Shown here: piece after piece, positions 45,555 through 54,671 of the stretch
Layout of the letters: the number at the start of each line of letters is the position of its first letter
How positions within the stretch are numbered: position 1 is the stretch's first letter
Assembly: GCF_003955755.1 (NCBI RefSeq)
Contig: NZ_CP034465.1
Coordinates: forward strand, 1,854,001-1,918,000
Origin: Jeotgalibaca ciconiae
GTDB lineage: Bacteria; Bacillota; Bacilli; Lactobacillales; Aerococcaceae
Direction: 5' to 3'
Length of the DNA stretch: 64,000 nt
Notes under the pieces: model-generated
Seen by the model: only the letters and a program-made list of their open reading frames with translations
What the model was told of the DNA's origin: nothing
Database searches by the model: none
Program-made: the position numbers and the translations under genes

Positions 45555-46283
45555 TTGCTAAAAAAAAATAGCTCGACTCCTTTATATAATCAACTTGTAA
45601 CAGTTTTGATGGATTATATAAAAACGACTTTGGATATCGATGAAAAAATGCTGTCTGAGAGAGAAATTTGCGTAAAATACGATGTAAGTCGTACAACTGT
45701 TCGAGCAGCGCTAAATGAACTGGAAGAGATGGGATTTATTTATAAACGGCACGGAAAAGGGACTTTTGTTTCAGGGCTTTGGAAAGAAATGAAGGACTTA
45801 GCTGAATCATATAGTTTTACGGAACAGATGAAAAAACTAGGAAAAAAACCAACAACCGATATTGTGAGCTTTGAGACAGTTCACGCAATTCCTTACATCG
45901 CAGATAATTTAGGGATTAATCCAGGAGATGATGTTTATAAATTAAGGCGGCTGCGCAGTGCGGATGGAATGAAAATGATGGTAGAGACAACCTTTATACC
46001 GACAAATTATTTTCAAGGACTGACACTATCACAGTTAGAAAGCATGCCCCTGTATGAACTATATCCAAAGACATATAAACAAGAAATTAAATACGCGGAT
46101 GAAGAATTTTTTGCATCTGTTGCTCAAAAAAAAGAAGCTGATCAATTAGATGTTCCTGTGGGCTCGGCTTGCTTACGGATTTATCGAACAACCTATAATC
46201 AAGATAATAAAATAATTGAATATACAATAAGTGTTGCTCGTGGCGATCAGTTTACATATAAGATCCGTCATGTGAAAAAATAA
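45555..46283 (+). CDS. GntR/HutC family repressor of the amino-sugar operon
   Basis: This regulator of about 242 residues has an N-terminal GntR winged helix (SEREICVKYDVSRTTVRAAL, then GFIYKRHGKGTFVSG). A UTRA effector domain follows (DNLGINPGDDVYKLRRLRS, MMVETTFIPTNYF). UTRA domains bind phosphorylated sugars. The TTG at 45555 is 8 nt from GAGG and is preferred; a GTG at 45546 is also possible. It is first in the operon with agaS, nagA and the PTS genes, so it probably represses them until an amino-sugar phosphate accumulates. Confidence 0.87.
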   Translation: MLKKNSSTPLYNQLVTVLMDYIKTTLDIDEKMLSEREICVKYDVSRTTVRAALNELEEMGFIYKRHGKGTFVSGLWKEMKDLAESYSFTEQMKKLGKKPTTDIVSFETVHAIPYIADNLGINPGDDVYKLRRLRSADGMKMMVETTFIPTNYFQGLTLSQLESMPLYELYPKTYKQEIKYADEEFFASVAQKKEADQLDVPVGSACLRIYRTTYNQDNKIIEYTISVARGDQFTYKIRHVKK

Positions 46284-46299
46284 GAGGAGGCTTTTATTG

Positions 46300-47472
46300 A
46301 TGTTTCAACTAACAACTGAAGAATTAGAAAAATTAGGTGCAGAGATAACGGTCAGAGAAATCAAACAACAGCCAGAATTATGGCAAGAAGCATTGGATTA
46401 TTACCAAAATGAGACAGAACGGATTCAAGATTTTATCAACAAAATAAAAGAAAATCATTCACGGACAAGAGTTATCTTTACCGGTGCGGGGAGTTCTGCT
46501 TATGTAGGCGACACAGTTTTACCTTATTTAAAAGAGGTTGCTGATGAAACGGCATTTGATTTTCAAGCAGTTCCAACCACAAATATTGTTTCAAACCCAA
46601 AGAGTTACTTCAAAAAAGAAATCCCAACGCTTTTAGTGTCATTTGCTCGCAGCGGAAATAGTCCAGAAAGTCTTGCAAGTGTTCAATTGGGTCAAAAATT
46701 AGTGGATAATTTTTATCAAATCACAATTACCTGTGCGCCTGAAGGAAAGTTGGCACAAAAAGCGGCGGGAGATTCCAGCAATTTACTGTTGTTGATGCCA
46801 GAAAAATCTAATGACCAAGGTTTTGCGATGACAGGGAGCTTTACTTGTATGACGCTAACAGCCACACTCGTTTTTGATCCATTATCAATCGAGAAAAAAG
46901 CGGCGCATGTTAAAGATATGATTGAGATGGCGAAACAAATACTAGACCGTGAAGAAGAAATCCAAGAGGTTGTCGACCAAGATTATAACCGTGTGATTTA
47001 TCTTGGATCAGGTCCGCTTGCAGGAGTATCTCGCGAAGTACAATTGAAAATATTAGAGCTGACAGCCGGGAAAGTAGCAACTGCTTTTGACACATCATTA
47101 GGATTCCGTCATGGCCCGAAATCATTCATTGACGAAAAATCACTCGCATTTCTATTTGTTTCAAATGATGAGTATACGCGCCAATATGACTTGGATATGT
47201 TGGAAGAGTTAAATGCAGACAAAATTGCCAATACGGTTTATAGTATTGAAGTTTCTCAAGAGAACAACTTTTCAGGAACGAGTTTTTCGTTCGATACGAA
47301 GTACCAAGAGCTGCCAGATGCATACTTAGCCTTGCCTTACACTGTATTTGGCCAAGTTGTTTCCTTGTTAACAGCTCTTAAGGTGGAAAATAAACCCGAT
47401 AATCCTAGTCCGACAGGAACAGTGAATCGTGTAGTGAAGGGCGTTATCATCCACGAAAATTTACCGGAATAA
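46300..47472 (+). CDS. agaS: Galactosamine-6-phosphate deaminase/isomerase AgaS
   Basis: This 390-residue protein has two SIS domains. The first shows TRVIFTGAGSSAYVGDTVLP and the second RVIYLGSGPLAGVSREVQLK, with SFARSGNSPESLASVQLGQ in the sugar-phosphate site. AgaS converts galactosamine-6-phosphate to tagatose-6-phosphate and ammonia. The ATG at 46300 follows GGAGG by 9 nt. It lies between the regulator and the deacetylase, the order expected for GalNAc catabolism. A glucosamine synthase-like role is excluded by the lack of a glutaminase domain. Confidence 0.9.
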   Translation: MFQLTTEELEKLGAEITVREIKQQPELWQEALDYYQNETERIQDFINKIKENHSRTRVIFTGAGSSAYVGDTVLPYLKEVADETAFDFQAVPTTNIVSNPKSYFKKEIPTLLVSFARSGNSPESLASVQLGQKLVDNFYQITITCAPEGKLAQKAAGDSSNLLLLMPEKSNDQGFAMTGSFTCMTLTATLVFDPLSIEKKAAHVKDMIEMAKQILDREEEIQEVVDQDYNRVIYLGSGPLAGVSREVQLKILELTAGKVATAFDTSLGFRHGPKSFIDEKSLAFLFVSNDEYTRQYDLDMLEELNADKIANTVYSIEVSQENNFSGTSFSFDTKYQELPDAYLALPYTVFGQVVSLLTALKVENKPDNPSPTGTVNRVVKGVIIHENLPE

Positions 47473-47501
47473 ATCATAAATCTAAGAAAAGAAGTGAATA
47501 A

Positions 47502-48653
47502 ATGAATAAATATATTTATGCAGATACATTTTATTTGCCAGAAAAAACGGAAGGGCCAGGGTATTTGGAGATTTCTCATGGTACATTTGGCAGGTTTACG
47601 ACAGAAAAGCCAAGCGAAGACGCAGAAGTCATTGACTATAGTGGTAAACAAATCGCACCGGGGCTGGTAGATACCCACATTCATGGGTTCAAGGGACACG
47701 ATGTCATGGACAATGATGTAGAAGGATTAAATGTGATTGCAGAAGGAATTCTTCAAGGAGGCGTAACATCTTTCTTGCCTACGACCTTGACTGCTTCTAC
47801 TGAACAATTGAATGATGTGTGTCAAACCATTGGCGAAAATGCAGCAACCATTCGTGGAGCAAAAATTCAAGGAATTTTCTTAGAAGGACCATTTTTCAGT
47901 GAAGTGTACAAAGGGGCGCAAAATCCAAAATATATGGGTGATCCATCCATTGAAAAATTAGCTAAATGGCAGGAGCTTGCAAAAGGGCAAGTCAAAAAAA
48001 TTGCCATTGCACCAGAGCGAGAAGGAACATTGGAATTCATTAATTACGCAAAAGAGAACGATGTTTATACTGCCATTGCTCATACGGATGCAACTTATGA
48101 TCAATGTAAAGCTGCCGTTGAGCATGGAGCGAATATCTTCGTACATACATTTAATGGAATGCGGGGATTGCACCATAGAGAACCGGGTGTAGTTGGAGCG
48201 GCAATCAGTTTGAAGGAAGCTTTTTCAGAATTGATTTGTGATGGTCATCATGTACATCCTGTTTCTGCAGGAATTGTGATGGATGCTCATGGACGCGACA
48301 AGACCATGTTCGTGACCGACTGTATGCGTGGCGGCGGAATCGGTGATGGAGAATCTACACTCGGAGAGTTCGAAGTGATTATTAAAGATGGTGCTGCTCG
48401 TTTGAAATCTAGTGGTAGTTTGGCAGGCAGTGTATTGGAATTGATTGAAGCTGTTCAAAATGTTGTTCATTGGGGAATTGCGACGCCAGAAGAAGCGATA
48501 AAAATGGCAAGTATTGTGCCGGCACAAAGTGTAGGTATCGATGACGTATGTGGACAAATTAAAGAAGGATATGCTGCTGATTTCATCGTGTTAGATAATC
48601 AATTAAAGTTGGAAAAAACATATTTAAACGGAGAAATTGCTTATCAAAAATAA
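47502..48653 (+). CDS. nagA: N-acetylglucosamine/galactosamine-6-phosphate deacetylase
   Basis: This 383-residue amidohydrolase removes acetate from the imported N-acetylated sugar phosphate. Metal-site motifs are DTHIHGFKGHD, FLEGPFF, AIAHTDATYDQ and FVHTFNGM, with the catalytic Asp in MFVTDCMRGGG. The operon context (agaS, lacC, lacD) favours GalNAc-6-phosphate as the true substrate, so AgaA could be the better name. It is 29 nt after agaS and 13 nt before the EIIA gene. Confidence 0.9.
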   Translation: MNKYIYADTFYLPEKTEGPGYLEISHGTFGRFTTEKPSEDAEVIDYSGKQIAPGLVDTHIHGFKGHDVMDNDVEGLNVIAEGILQGGVTSFLPTTLTASTEQLNDVCQTIGENAATIRGAKIQGIFLEGPFFSEVYKGAQNPKYMGDPSIEKLAKWQELAKGQVKKIAIAPEREGTLEFINYAKENDVYTAIAHTDATYDQCKAAVEHGANIFVHTFNGMRGLHHREPGVVGAAISLKEAFSELICDGHHVHPVSAGIVMDAHGRDKTMFVTDCMRGGGIGDGESTLGEFEVIIKDGAARLKSSGSLAGSVLELIEAVQNVVHWGIATPEEAIKMASIVPAQSVGIDDVCGQIKEGYAADFIVLDNQLKLEKTYLNGEIAYQK

Positions 48654-48666
48654 GGGAGGTATTTAA

Positions 48667-49110
48667 ATGATTGGATGTATCGTAACAGGCCACGGTGAAT
48701 TTGCACCGGGCCTGACACGTGCAGTCGAAATGATTGCAGGGAAACAAGAACAATTTCAAGTTGTGGCATTTCAAGAAGAAGAGCCGCTTGAAAGCTTTGA
48801 AAATAATTTACAACAAGCAATTGAGACGCTGGTAAAAGAAACAGAAGGGGTACTGATCTTTAGTGACTTGTTAGGAGGAACTCCTTTTCGCAGCGCTATG
48901 GTAGCAGCGGCACCATATGAAAATGTGGAAGTACTGACAGGAACGAACTTACCGATGTTAATCGAAATTGGTTTATTACGAACATTTGAAGATGATGTCC
49001 AAGCGTTAGCAAAAAAAGCAATCGAAACTGGAAAAGAAGGAATCCAAAATCCACAATTGAACATTTCATCGGATGAACCAACAGAGGAAGATGAAATGGA
49101 GGGGATTTAA
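48667..49110 (+). CDS. PTS EIIA component, mannose family
   Basis: This 147-residue cytoplasmic phosphocarrier receives phosphate from HPr on His9 (CIVTGHGEFAPG). The GVLIFSDLLGGTPF segment is typical of mannose-family EIIA. The C-terminal tail is acidic (SSDEPTEEDEMEGI). GGGAGG precedes the ATG. Its last base overlaps the start of the YajC-like gene (TAATG), so they are translationally coupled. Confidence 0.92.
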   Translation: MIGCIVTGHGEFAPGLTRAVEMIAGKQEQFQVVAFQEEEPLESFENNLQQAIETLVKETEGVLIFSDLLGGTPFRSAMVAAAPYENVEVLTGTNLPMLIEIGLLRTFEDDVQALAKKAIETGKEGIQNPQLNISSDEPTEEDEMEGI

Positions 49111-49400
49111 TGAGTAGTTCTTTTTGGACAGCGGTCCTGGCATCTTCAGTTGTATTAATTGTTTTGATTATCCTGATTGTAATCGTTTACTATTTTATAA
49201 GCAAAAAAGGAATGTCATCTAGAAAAACGCATTTCGAGGATTTACATAACTCATTAGCGAAAGGACAAGCCGTTATTTTCAGTAATGGTATATACGGACT
49301 CGTTCAATCTGTTGAAAAAGATACAGTTGATATCCAAGTAAAATCAGGTGCCATCATGACAGTATCTCGTTATGCGATTTCAGAAATTGTTAAAAAATAA
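49110..49400 (+). CDS. YajC-like small membrane protein in a PTS operon
   Basis: This 96-residue protein has one N-terminal membrane segment (about residues 8-31) and a cytoplasmic YajC-like beta domain (LAKGQAVIFSNGIYGLVQSV, VDIQVKSGAIMTVSRYAI). YajC belongs to the Sec accessory complex, but several mannose-family PTS operons of Lactobacillales carry such a gene between EIIA and EIIB. Here it is tightly coupled to EIIA. It may help assemble or regulate the EIIC/EIID membrane complex. That is inference. Confidence 0.8.
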   Translation: MSSSFWTAVLASSVVLIVLIILIVIVYYFISKKGMSSRKTHFEDLHNSLAKGQAVIFSNGIYGLVQSVEKDTVDIQVKSGAIMTVSRYAISEIVKK

Positions 49401-49429
49401 GTGTTTATGAAGTGAAAGGGGAACTTACT

Positions 49430-49906
49430 ATGCCGAATATATTACTTACACGTATTGATAACCGTCTCATCCACGGACAAGTCGCTACCCAATGGAATTC
49501 TTCTGTTGGATCGAATCTGATTTTAGTAGCGAACGATAAAGTTGCGGGAGATAAAATGAGACAGAATCTGATGGATATGGCCGCACCCAGCGGAGTAGCG
49601 ACTCGTTACTTCACATTGGAAAAGACCATTGAAATAATTGATAAAGCAGCCGACCGTCAAAAGATTTTTATCATTTGTGAAAATCCGATTGACGTTTTAA
49701 AACTAGTCGAAGGAGGTGTACCAATCAAGAAAGTCAACATCGGAAATATGCACATGTCAGAAGGGAAGAGACAGGTTGCTACTTCCGTAGCGGTTGACGA
49801 AGCCGATGTTGAAGCTTTTCGTAAGTTGCAAGAGAAGGGCGTTGAGTTAGAAATCAGACGCGTACCTTCAATGCAAAAGGAAGATGTGTCGAAATTATTT
49901 AGTTAA
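49430..49906 (+). CDS. PTS EIIB component, mannose family
   Basis: This 158-residue component transfers phosphate to the incoming sugar. The phosphorylated His15 lies in TRIDNRLIHGQVATQW, the family motif. The ATG at 49430 follows AAAGGGGA; an in-frame GTG at 49412 is less likely. The sequence fits the Aga/GalNAc group of EIIB proteins. Confidence 0.92.
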   Translation: MPNILLTRIDNRLIHGQVATQWNSSVGSNLILVANDKVAGDKMRQNLMDMAAPSGVATRYFTLEKTIEIIDKAADRQKIFIICENPIDVLKLVEGGVPIKKVNIGNMHMSEGKRQVATSVAVDEADVEAFRKLQEKGVELEIRRVPSMQKEDVSKLFS

Positions 49907-49934
49907 TATTGGTTTTCGAGAGGAGTAAAAAGTA

Positions 49935-50738
49935 ATGGATGTAAATATAATTCAAGTTATCCTCGTCTTCGCAGTAACCTTTATTGCTGCGATTGACCAA
50001 TTTAGTTTCTTGGAATCTTTATACCAACCAATTGTAATGGGACCTGTAATCGGAGCAATCTTGGGAGATGTTACGACTGGTCTAATTGTAGGGGGTACCT
50101 ACCAATTAATGACGATTGGAAATATGCCGGTTGGAGGTGCTCAACCACCTAATGCTGTTATTGGTGGTATCATGGCAACCGTTCTTGCTATCACACTGGG
50201 ATTAAGTCCAACAGTAGCTGTAGCAACAGCTGTACCATTCTCATTATTAGGACAATATGGCGTAACCTTGATATTTTCATTGATGTCACCTGTTATGGCT
50301 TATGCCGATAAAGCAGCGCACGAAGGGGATCCGAAAAAGATCGAACGGATGAACTATGCAGCCATGGCTGGACTCGGACTTATCTTTGGTGTCATCGTTA
50401 CATTATTCTTTGTTGGGGGAGCAACGTTTGGTAGAACAGTTGTTGAAAGTATTCCTGACTGGTTAATGGGCGGCTTGAGTGCTGCTGGTGGAATGATGCG
50501 TTATGTCGGTTTCGCAATTTTATTAAAAGTAATGGTTTCTCGCGAGATGTGGGGCTTCTACTTTATGGGCTTTGCGTTAGCAAACATCGTAGCCGGAATT
50601 CCAGGGCTGTCAGGTTCTGCACTCTTATTACTTGCTTTAGTAGGCTTTGCTTTTGCTTACTGGGATTTCCAAGTTCAGACCAAATTCAAAACTGCTTCAG
50701 TTAACGTAGATGGAGGTGACTACGAAGATGGCATTTAA
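49935..50738 (+). CDS. PTS EIIC component, mannose/GalNAc family
   Basis: This 267-residue membrane permease subunit has several hydrophobic segments. The family blocks LYQPIVMGPVIGAILGDVTT and GNMPVGGAQPPNAVIGGIMA carry the sugar-binding region. It forms the translocation complex with EIID. GAGAGGAG precedes the ATG. Its 3' end overlaps the EIID start by 11 nt, and the EIID ribosome site lies inside it. Confidence 0.92.
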   Translation: MDVNIIQVILVFAVTFIAAIDQFSFLESLYQPIVMGPVIGAILGDVTTGLIVGGTYQLMTIGNMPVGGAQPPNAVIGGIMATVLAITLGLSPTVAVATAVPFSLLGQYGVTLIFSLMSPVMAYADKAAHEGDPKKIERMNYAAMAGLGLIFGVIVTLFFVGGATFGRTVVESIPDWLMGGLSAAGGMMRYVGFAILLKVMVSREMWGFYFMGFALANIVAGIPGLSGSALLLLALVGFAFAYWDFQVQTKFKTASVNVDGGDYEDGI

Positions 50739-51762
50739 TATTCCTGATACATATAAAAATCAAACACCTTCCGCTCAACTTGATAAGAAAACCTTGAATA
50801 AAATGGTTTGGCGTTCATTGTTCTTGCAGGCTTCCTTTAACTATGAGCGGATGCAGGCTGGAGGCTGGCTGTACGGTATTCTTCCTGGTCTAGAAAAAAT
50901 TCACGACGATAAAGATGATTTAGCTACGTCGATGTCACATAACTTGGAGTTCTTTAATACCCATCCATTCTTAGTAACATTCGTAATGGGGATTGTGTTG
51001 TCACTTGAACAAAACAAATCAGAAATTCCAATGATTCGTGCTGTACGGGTTGCCGCGATGGGTCCGTTAGGTGGTATTGGAGATGCCTTATTCTGGTTTA
51101 CGCTTGTACCGATTACGGCAGGTATTACTTCGAATATGGCTTTAACAGGTAACATTGCTGCACCATTTATCTTTCTGATCATTTTTAACGTCGCTCAGTT
51201 TTTGGTTCGTTACATCTTGATGCATTGGTCTTACAGAATGGGTACGGAAGCAATCGGTGTTCTGACAGCAAATGCAAAGGAATTTACCCGCGCTGCAAGT
51301 ATTTTGGGAATCTTTGTAGTTGGATCGTTAACTAGCTTATACGGAGCAACTTCTGTAAACGTAAACATTCCAAATGGAACGACTTTTGATCCTGTTCCAG
51401 TAACGATGATCATAGATGAAGATGCGCTCTCGAATTACGATGAGCAGATTTATGAATACGATGAAAGCGGCACGCTAGTTATGGAAGAAGGACAACCAAA
51501 ACTAGCAGAAGGAACAGAAATTCGCGAATTATCCAGCGGTCAAATTGAACTTACTTATAATGAATATGATGAAGTTCCCGTATTGATCAATATTCAAGAA
51601 ATTCTGGATGGTATTTTACCGCAATTGATACCTTTAACATTGACATTGTTACTATACTTTATGTTTATTAAACGTAATTGGACACCTTTAAAGGCAATTG
51701 GTTTCTTGCTAATCTTAGGATTGATTGGATCCGGTTTTGGAATTTGGCCATCAATTTGGTAA
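50728..51762 (+). CDS. PTS EIID component with an extra acidic domain
   Basis: This 344-residue EIID partner of EIIC has the family blocks SLFLQASFNYERMQAGGWLY and VRVAAMGPLGGIGDALFWF. Most EIID proteins are 270-305 residues. The extra length is a hydrophilic, acidic stretch at about residues 215-285 (DEQIYEYDESGTLVMEEGQP) between the conserved GATSVNVNIPNG and the last membrane segments. The ATG at 50728 follows GGAGGTG by 9 nt. The insertion probably lies outside the membrane. Confidence 0.88.
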   Translation: MAFNIPDTYKNQTPSAQLDKKTLNKMVWRSLFLQASFNYERMQAGGWLYGILPGLEKIHDDKDDLATSMSHNLEFFNTHPFLVTFVMGIVLSLEQNKSEIPMIRAVRVAAMGPLGGIGDALFWFTLVPITAGITSNMALTGNIAAPFIFLIIFNVAQFLVRYILMHWSYRMGTEAIGVLTANAKEFTRAASILGIFVVGSLTSLYGATSVNVNIPNGTTFDPVPVTMIIDEDALSNYDEQIYEYDESGTLVMEEGQPKLAEGTEIRELSSGQIELTYNEYDEVPVLINIQEILDGILPQLIPLTLTLLLYFMFIKRNWTPLKAIGFLLILGLIGSGFGIWPSIW

Positions 51763-51782
51763 TTTTTTAACAACAACAGTAA

Positions 51783-51870
51783 CAGAAGCGAACTTGTGAA
51801 ACGAAAAAATGAAAAGAGGAGCATACCCTTCCGAACATTTTACGCAAAGCAGTTTCGCTTCTGCTTTTTA
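51783..51870 (+). terminator. Possible attenuator between EIID and lacC
   Basis: AAGCAG (51847-51852) and CTGCTT (51861-51866) with a T-run form a short terminator. Upstream CAGAAGCGAA (51783-51792) is perfectly complementary to TTCGCTTCTG (51854-51863), which includes the terminator loop and part of its 3' arm. The two folds exclude each other. A GCGG-CCGC hairpin follows just before the lacC ribosome site. Confidence 0.45.
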
Positions 51871-51948
51871 AAAGGGAGTATTCAGTCTTTGGGGATGCGG
51901 ATACGCCGCAATACAATAAAAGGATTACAAATGAGGTGGTGAAAACAA

Positions 51949-52890
51949 ATGTTGTTAACTGTAACCATGAATCCTTCCGTCGATATTTCTTATCAACTGG
52001 ATTCATTTTTACTGGATGATGTCAACCGTGTTGAACAAGCTAGCAAGACAGCCGGTGGGAAAGGACTAAATGTAACTCGCGTTGCTCATATGCTTGGAAT
52101 GGATGTTACTGCAACTGGAGTTCTGGGTGGAACGATCGGTACCTTTATTACCAACCAGCTTACAGCGGATGATATCAAACATGATTTTTACAAGATAGAT
52201 CAGGAGTCCCGAAACTGTATTGCTATTCTCCATGAGGGCAGACAAACAGAGATACTAGAGTCTGGACCAAATTTAACAGAAGAGGAGAGTAGGGGATTTC
52301 TTAAACATTTTGAAGAGCTGCTGAGAAATTCTAAAGTATCTGTATTAAGTATTTCTGGAAGTTTGCCAAAAGGATTGACAGCCGATGTCTATAGAAAAAT
52401 TATTTCCATAGCAAATCAACAAGGAATCCTGGTAATTTTGGATACATCGGGAAGTACCCTGCAAAGCATACTGGATGATCCAACCATAAAACTGGCGGCA
52501 ATCAAGCCGAATCGAGATGAATTAAGTGCAATCGAGGGGCAGGCTTTGTCCGACAACCCGGAAGACTGGAAAGAAATCCTCCAGTCCCCTCGCTACCAGA
52601 ACTGCGAATGGGTTATCGTTTCAATGGGAAGCAAGGGAGCTTTTGCCAAGTATAAACAGGATTTTTATTTAGTAGAAATACCTGCCATAAAAGTAGTGAA
52701 CCCGGTCGGATCGGGGGATGCCACAGTCGCTGGCATTGCGAAAGCGCTCGATGAGCGGCTGTTGCCGGCTGAATTACTCAAATCGGCTATGACAGCTGGG
52801 ATGTTAAACACCATGGAAGAGAGTACAGGTTCTGTAAACCCCAATCTTTTTGATGGTTATTATGACCAAGTCCAAGTAACAAAACAATAA
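51949..52890 (+). CDS. lacC: Tagatose-6-phosphate kinase
   Basis: This 313-residue PfkB-family kinase phosphorylates tagatose-6-phosphate to tagatose-1,6-bisphosphate. N-terminal TVTMNPSVDISYQLD and GGKGLNVTRVAHMLG are family motifs. The C-terminal ATP/anion-hole motif is PVGSGDATVAGIAKAL, where the catalytic Asp is visible. 1-phosphofructokinase is the close alternative, but the neighbouring lacD decides for LacC. GAGGTGGTG precedes the ATG. Confidence 0.88.
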   Translation: MLLTVTMNPSVDISYQLDSFLLDDVNRVEQASKTAGGKGLNVTRVAHMLGMDVTATGVLGGTIGTFITNQLTADDIKHDFYKIDQESRNCIAILHEGRQTEILESGPNLTEEESRGFLKHFEELLRNSKVSVLSISGSLPKGLTADVYRKIISIANQQGILVILDTSGSTLQSILDDPTIKLAAIKPNRDELSAIEGQALSDNPEDWKEILQSPRYQNCEWVIVSMGSKGAFAKYKQDFYLVEIPAIKVVNPVGSGDATVAGIAKALDERLLPAELLKSAMTAGMLNTMEESTGSVNPNLFDGYYDQVQVTKQ

Positions 52891-52901
52891 GGAGCATAAC
52901 T

Positions 52902-53894
52902 ATGTTAAAAATTTCAAAGAAAAAATATGAATATCTAGAAAAACTATCGGATTCGAACAAGCGTATCAATGCGTTGGCAATCGACCAACGCGGCTCACTG
53001 AAAAAAATGATTGCGGACAATAGTTCGCAAGAGGTGGGGGACGAGGGAATTCTTAATTTTAAAATCGAGATTTCCCAAGGGTTGACCCCTTATGCTTCGT
53101 CGATCCTGCTGGATCCGGAATATGGCCTTCCAGCCGCGGAAGCACGCGCTACAGATGCTGGGCTGATCGTCGCCTATGAAAAGACGGGCTACGATGCAAC
53201 GGAAGTGGGACGCCTGCCGGACTTGTTACCAAATTGGTCTGCCAAACGCATCAAGGAACTGGGCGCTGATGCTGTGAAAATCCTACTCTACTACGATGTG
53301 GATGAGAGTGACGACATCAATGACCAGAAACATGCCTTCGTGGAACGCGTCGGATCCGAATGCATGGCAGAAGACATTCCTTTCTTCCTGGAGATCGTGA
53401 CTTATGATGCCACTGACGATGACGTAAAATCTGCAAAATACGCTCAAGTAAAACCGCATAAAGTGAATGAATCAATGCGTATCTTCTCCGAAGAACGCTA
53501 CGGCGTGGATGTACTGAAGATGGAAGTGCCGGTCAACATGAATTATGTGGAAGGATTTACGGAGGGAGAGACCGTATATTCTCGTGAGGAAGCCTTGCGA
53601 CACTTCCAAGACCAATCGGAAGCAACGCATCTGCCGTTCATTTTCCTGAGCGCTGGCGTATCCGCTCAGTTGTTCCAAGATACTGTCCGCTTTGCGAGGG
53701 AAGCCGGTTCCACCTTTAATGGTGTGTTATGCGGCCGTGCAACCTGGAAGGATTCCGTGGCGATCTATGCACGCGATGGAAAAGAAGCTGTGCAAGAATG
53801 GTTAGAAACGGAAGGACGCAACAACATTGAAGAACTAAACCAAGCGGTGGCCGAATCTGCCCATCCTTGGACAGATAAAGTCACAATCAAATAA
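52902..53894 (+). CDS. lacD: Tagatose-1,6-bisphosphate aldolase
   Basis: This 330-residue class I aldolase cleaves tagatose-1,6-bisphosphate to dihydroxyacetone phosphate and glyceraldehyde-3-phosphate. Blocks include NALAIDQRGSLKKMI, ILLDPEYGLPAAEARA, ADAVKILLYYDVDESDD (with the Schiff-base Lys in the VKIL segment) and DVLKMEVPVN. It ends the amino-sugar operon. Much of the gene (about 53080-53880) looks visibly richer in G and C than its neighbours. Confidence 0.93.
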   Translation: MLKISKKKYEYLEKLSDSNKRINALAIDQRGSLKKMIADNSSQEVGDEGILNFKIEISQGLTPYASSILLDPEYGLPAAEARATDAGLIVAYEKTGYDATEVGRLPDLLPNWSAKRIKELGADAVKILLYYDVDESDDINDQKHAFVERVGSECMAEDIPFFLEIVTYDATDDDVKSAKYAQVKPHKVNESMRIFSEERYGVDVLKMEVPVNMNYVEGFTEGETVYSREEALRHFQDQSEATHLPFIFLSAGVSAQLFQDTVRFAREAGSTFNGVLCGRATWKDSVAIYARDGKEAVQEWLETEGRNNIEELNQAVAESAHPWTDKVTIK

Positions 53895-53895
53895 C

Positions 53896-53949
53896 AAAAA
53901 GTCCCAGATTTTCTTAATAATGGAAAGTTAAGAAAATCTGGGACTTTTT
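53896..53949 (+). terminator. Strong terminator of the amino-sugar operon
   Basis: A perfect 22-bp stem beginning AAAAAGTCCCAGATTTTC, with a 10-nt loop and T-run. It is unusually long for an intrinsic terminator. Confidence 0.9.
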
Positions 53950-54360
53950 AATCATAAATTGTCAATTTAAACAAAAGTTTACAAATTGAATAGTGTCTCA
54001 AGCGAAGTTCATTTATGTTTAAAAATTGTCAATTTGGCAAAATAAAAAACAAATGATTTTAAACGTATTATATTAAAATGTTTATTTTTAAACTAAAAAT
54101 GCAATAAATAATGTTATATAAAAGAATGAATCTGATTTTTAAAGTTTTTACTAGTGTTAAATTGCCTAATTTGGGAATTAGAAGAACAATCTTTTTTTAT
54201 TGAGTTATATTTTAAATAATGAGAGATTGATTAAAAAAACAAGAATTTTATTTCAAATTAATGATAATATACCGTAAATATCTCTAAATTTAAACAATAT
54301 AACTTCTTGTTAAAAGTTTTTTTCACAAAAAGAGTAGTCGCATAAATGTAAGAGAGGTAG

Positions 54361-54425
54361 TATAATGTAGTCGTAAGCAAATCCTGGCTTGCCCCTACTT
54401 TTTAAACAAGTGTTTAAAAAGTAGG
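54361..54425 (+). other. Possible small RNA: TATAAT followed by a perfect hairpin
   Basis: The 53950-54625 gap is strongly AT-rich and shows no gene. Within it TATAAT (54361-54366) precedes a perfect palindrome: CCTACTTTTTAAAC and GTTTAAAAAGTAGG around AAGT (54394-54425). No good -35 and no T-run are present, so this is weak. TTGTCAATTT occurs twice near 53958 and 54019. Confidence 0.2.
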
Positions 54426-54625
54426 AATAATACAGTAGAGGATGTTTAAATTGTTCAGTTGCAGAAAGCACTTGTTAGGTTCGGACAGACTGAGAATTAT
54501 TTCTTTCATATGGATCCTCATTAACAAATTAAATAAAAAGTTCATCTTTATGATCCCCTGACAAAATCAACGTACTACCTACCATATGATAGAGTAAGGA
54601 TCTGAAAAGTTAGTCAAATAAAAAG

Positions 54626-54656
54626 AGCAGCTACTCTGAAATAGGGTAGCTGCTTT
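54626..54656 (-). terminator. Intrinsic terminator of the MBL hydrolase gene
   Basis: AGCAGCTAC and GTAGCTGCT arms, followed on the minus strand by TTTTTATTT. Confidence 0.8.
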
Positions 54657-54671
54657 CGTATTTATTTTATA

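Noticed and set aside
54394-54425. Intrinsic terminator at a perfect 14-bp hairpin
   Set aside because: No T-run follows on either strand, so it is listed only as a possible RNA structure.
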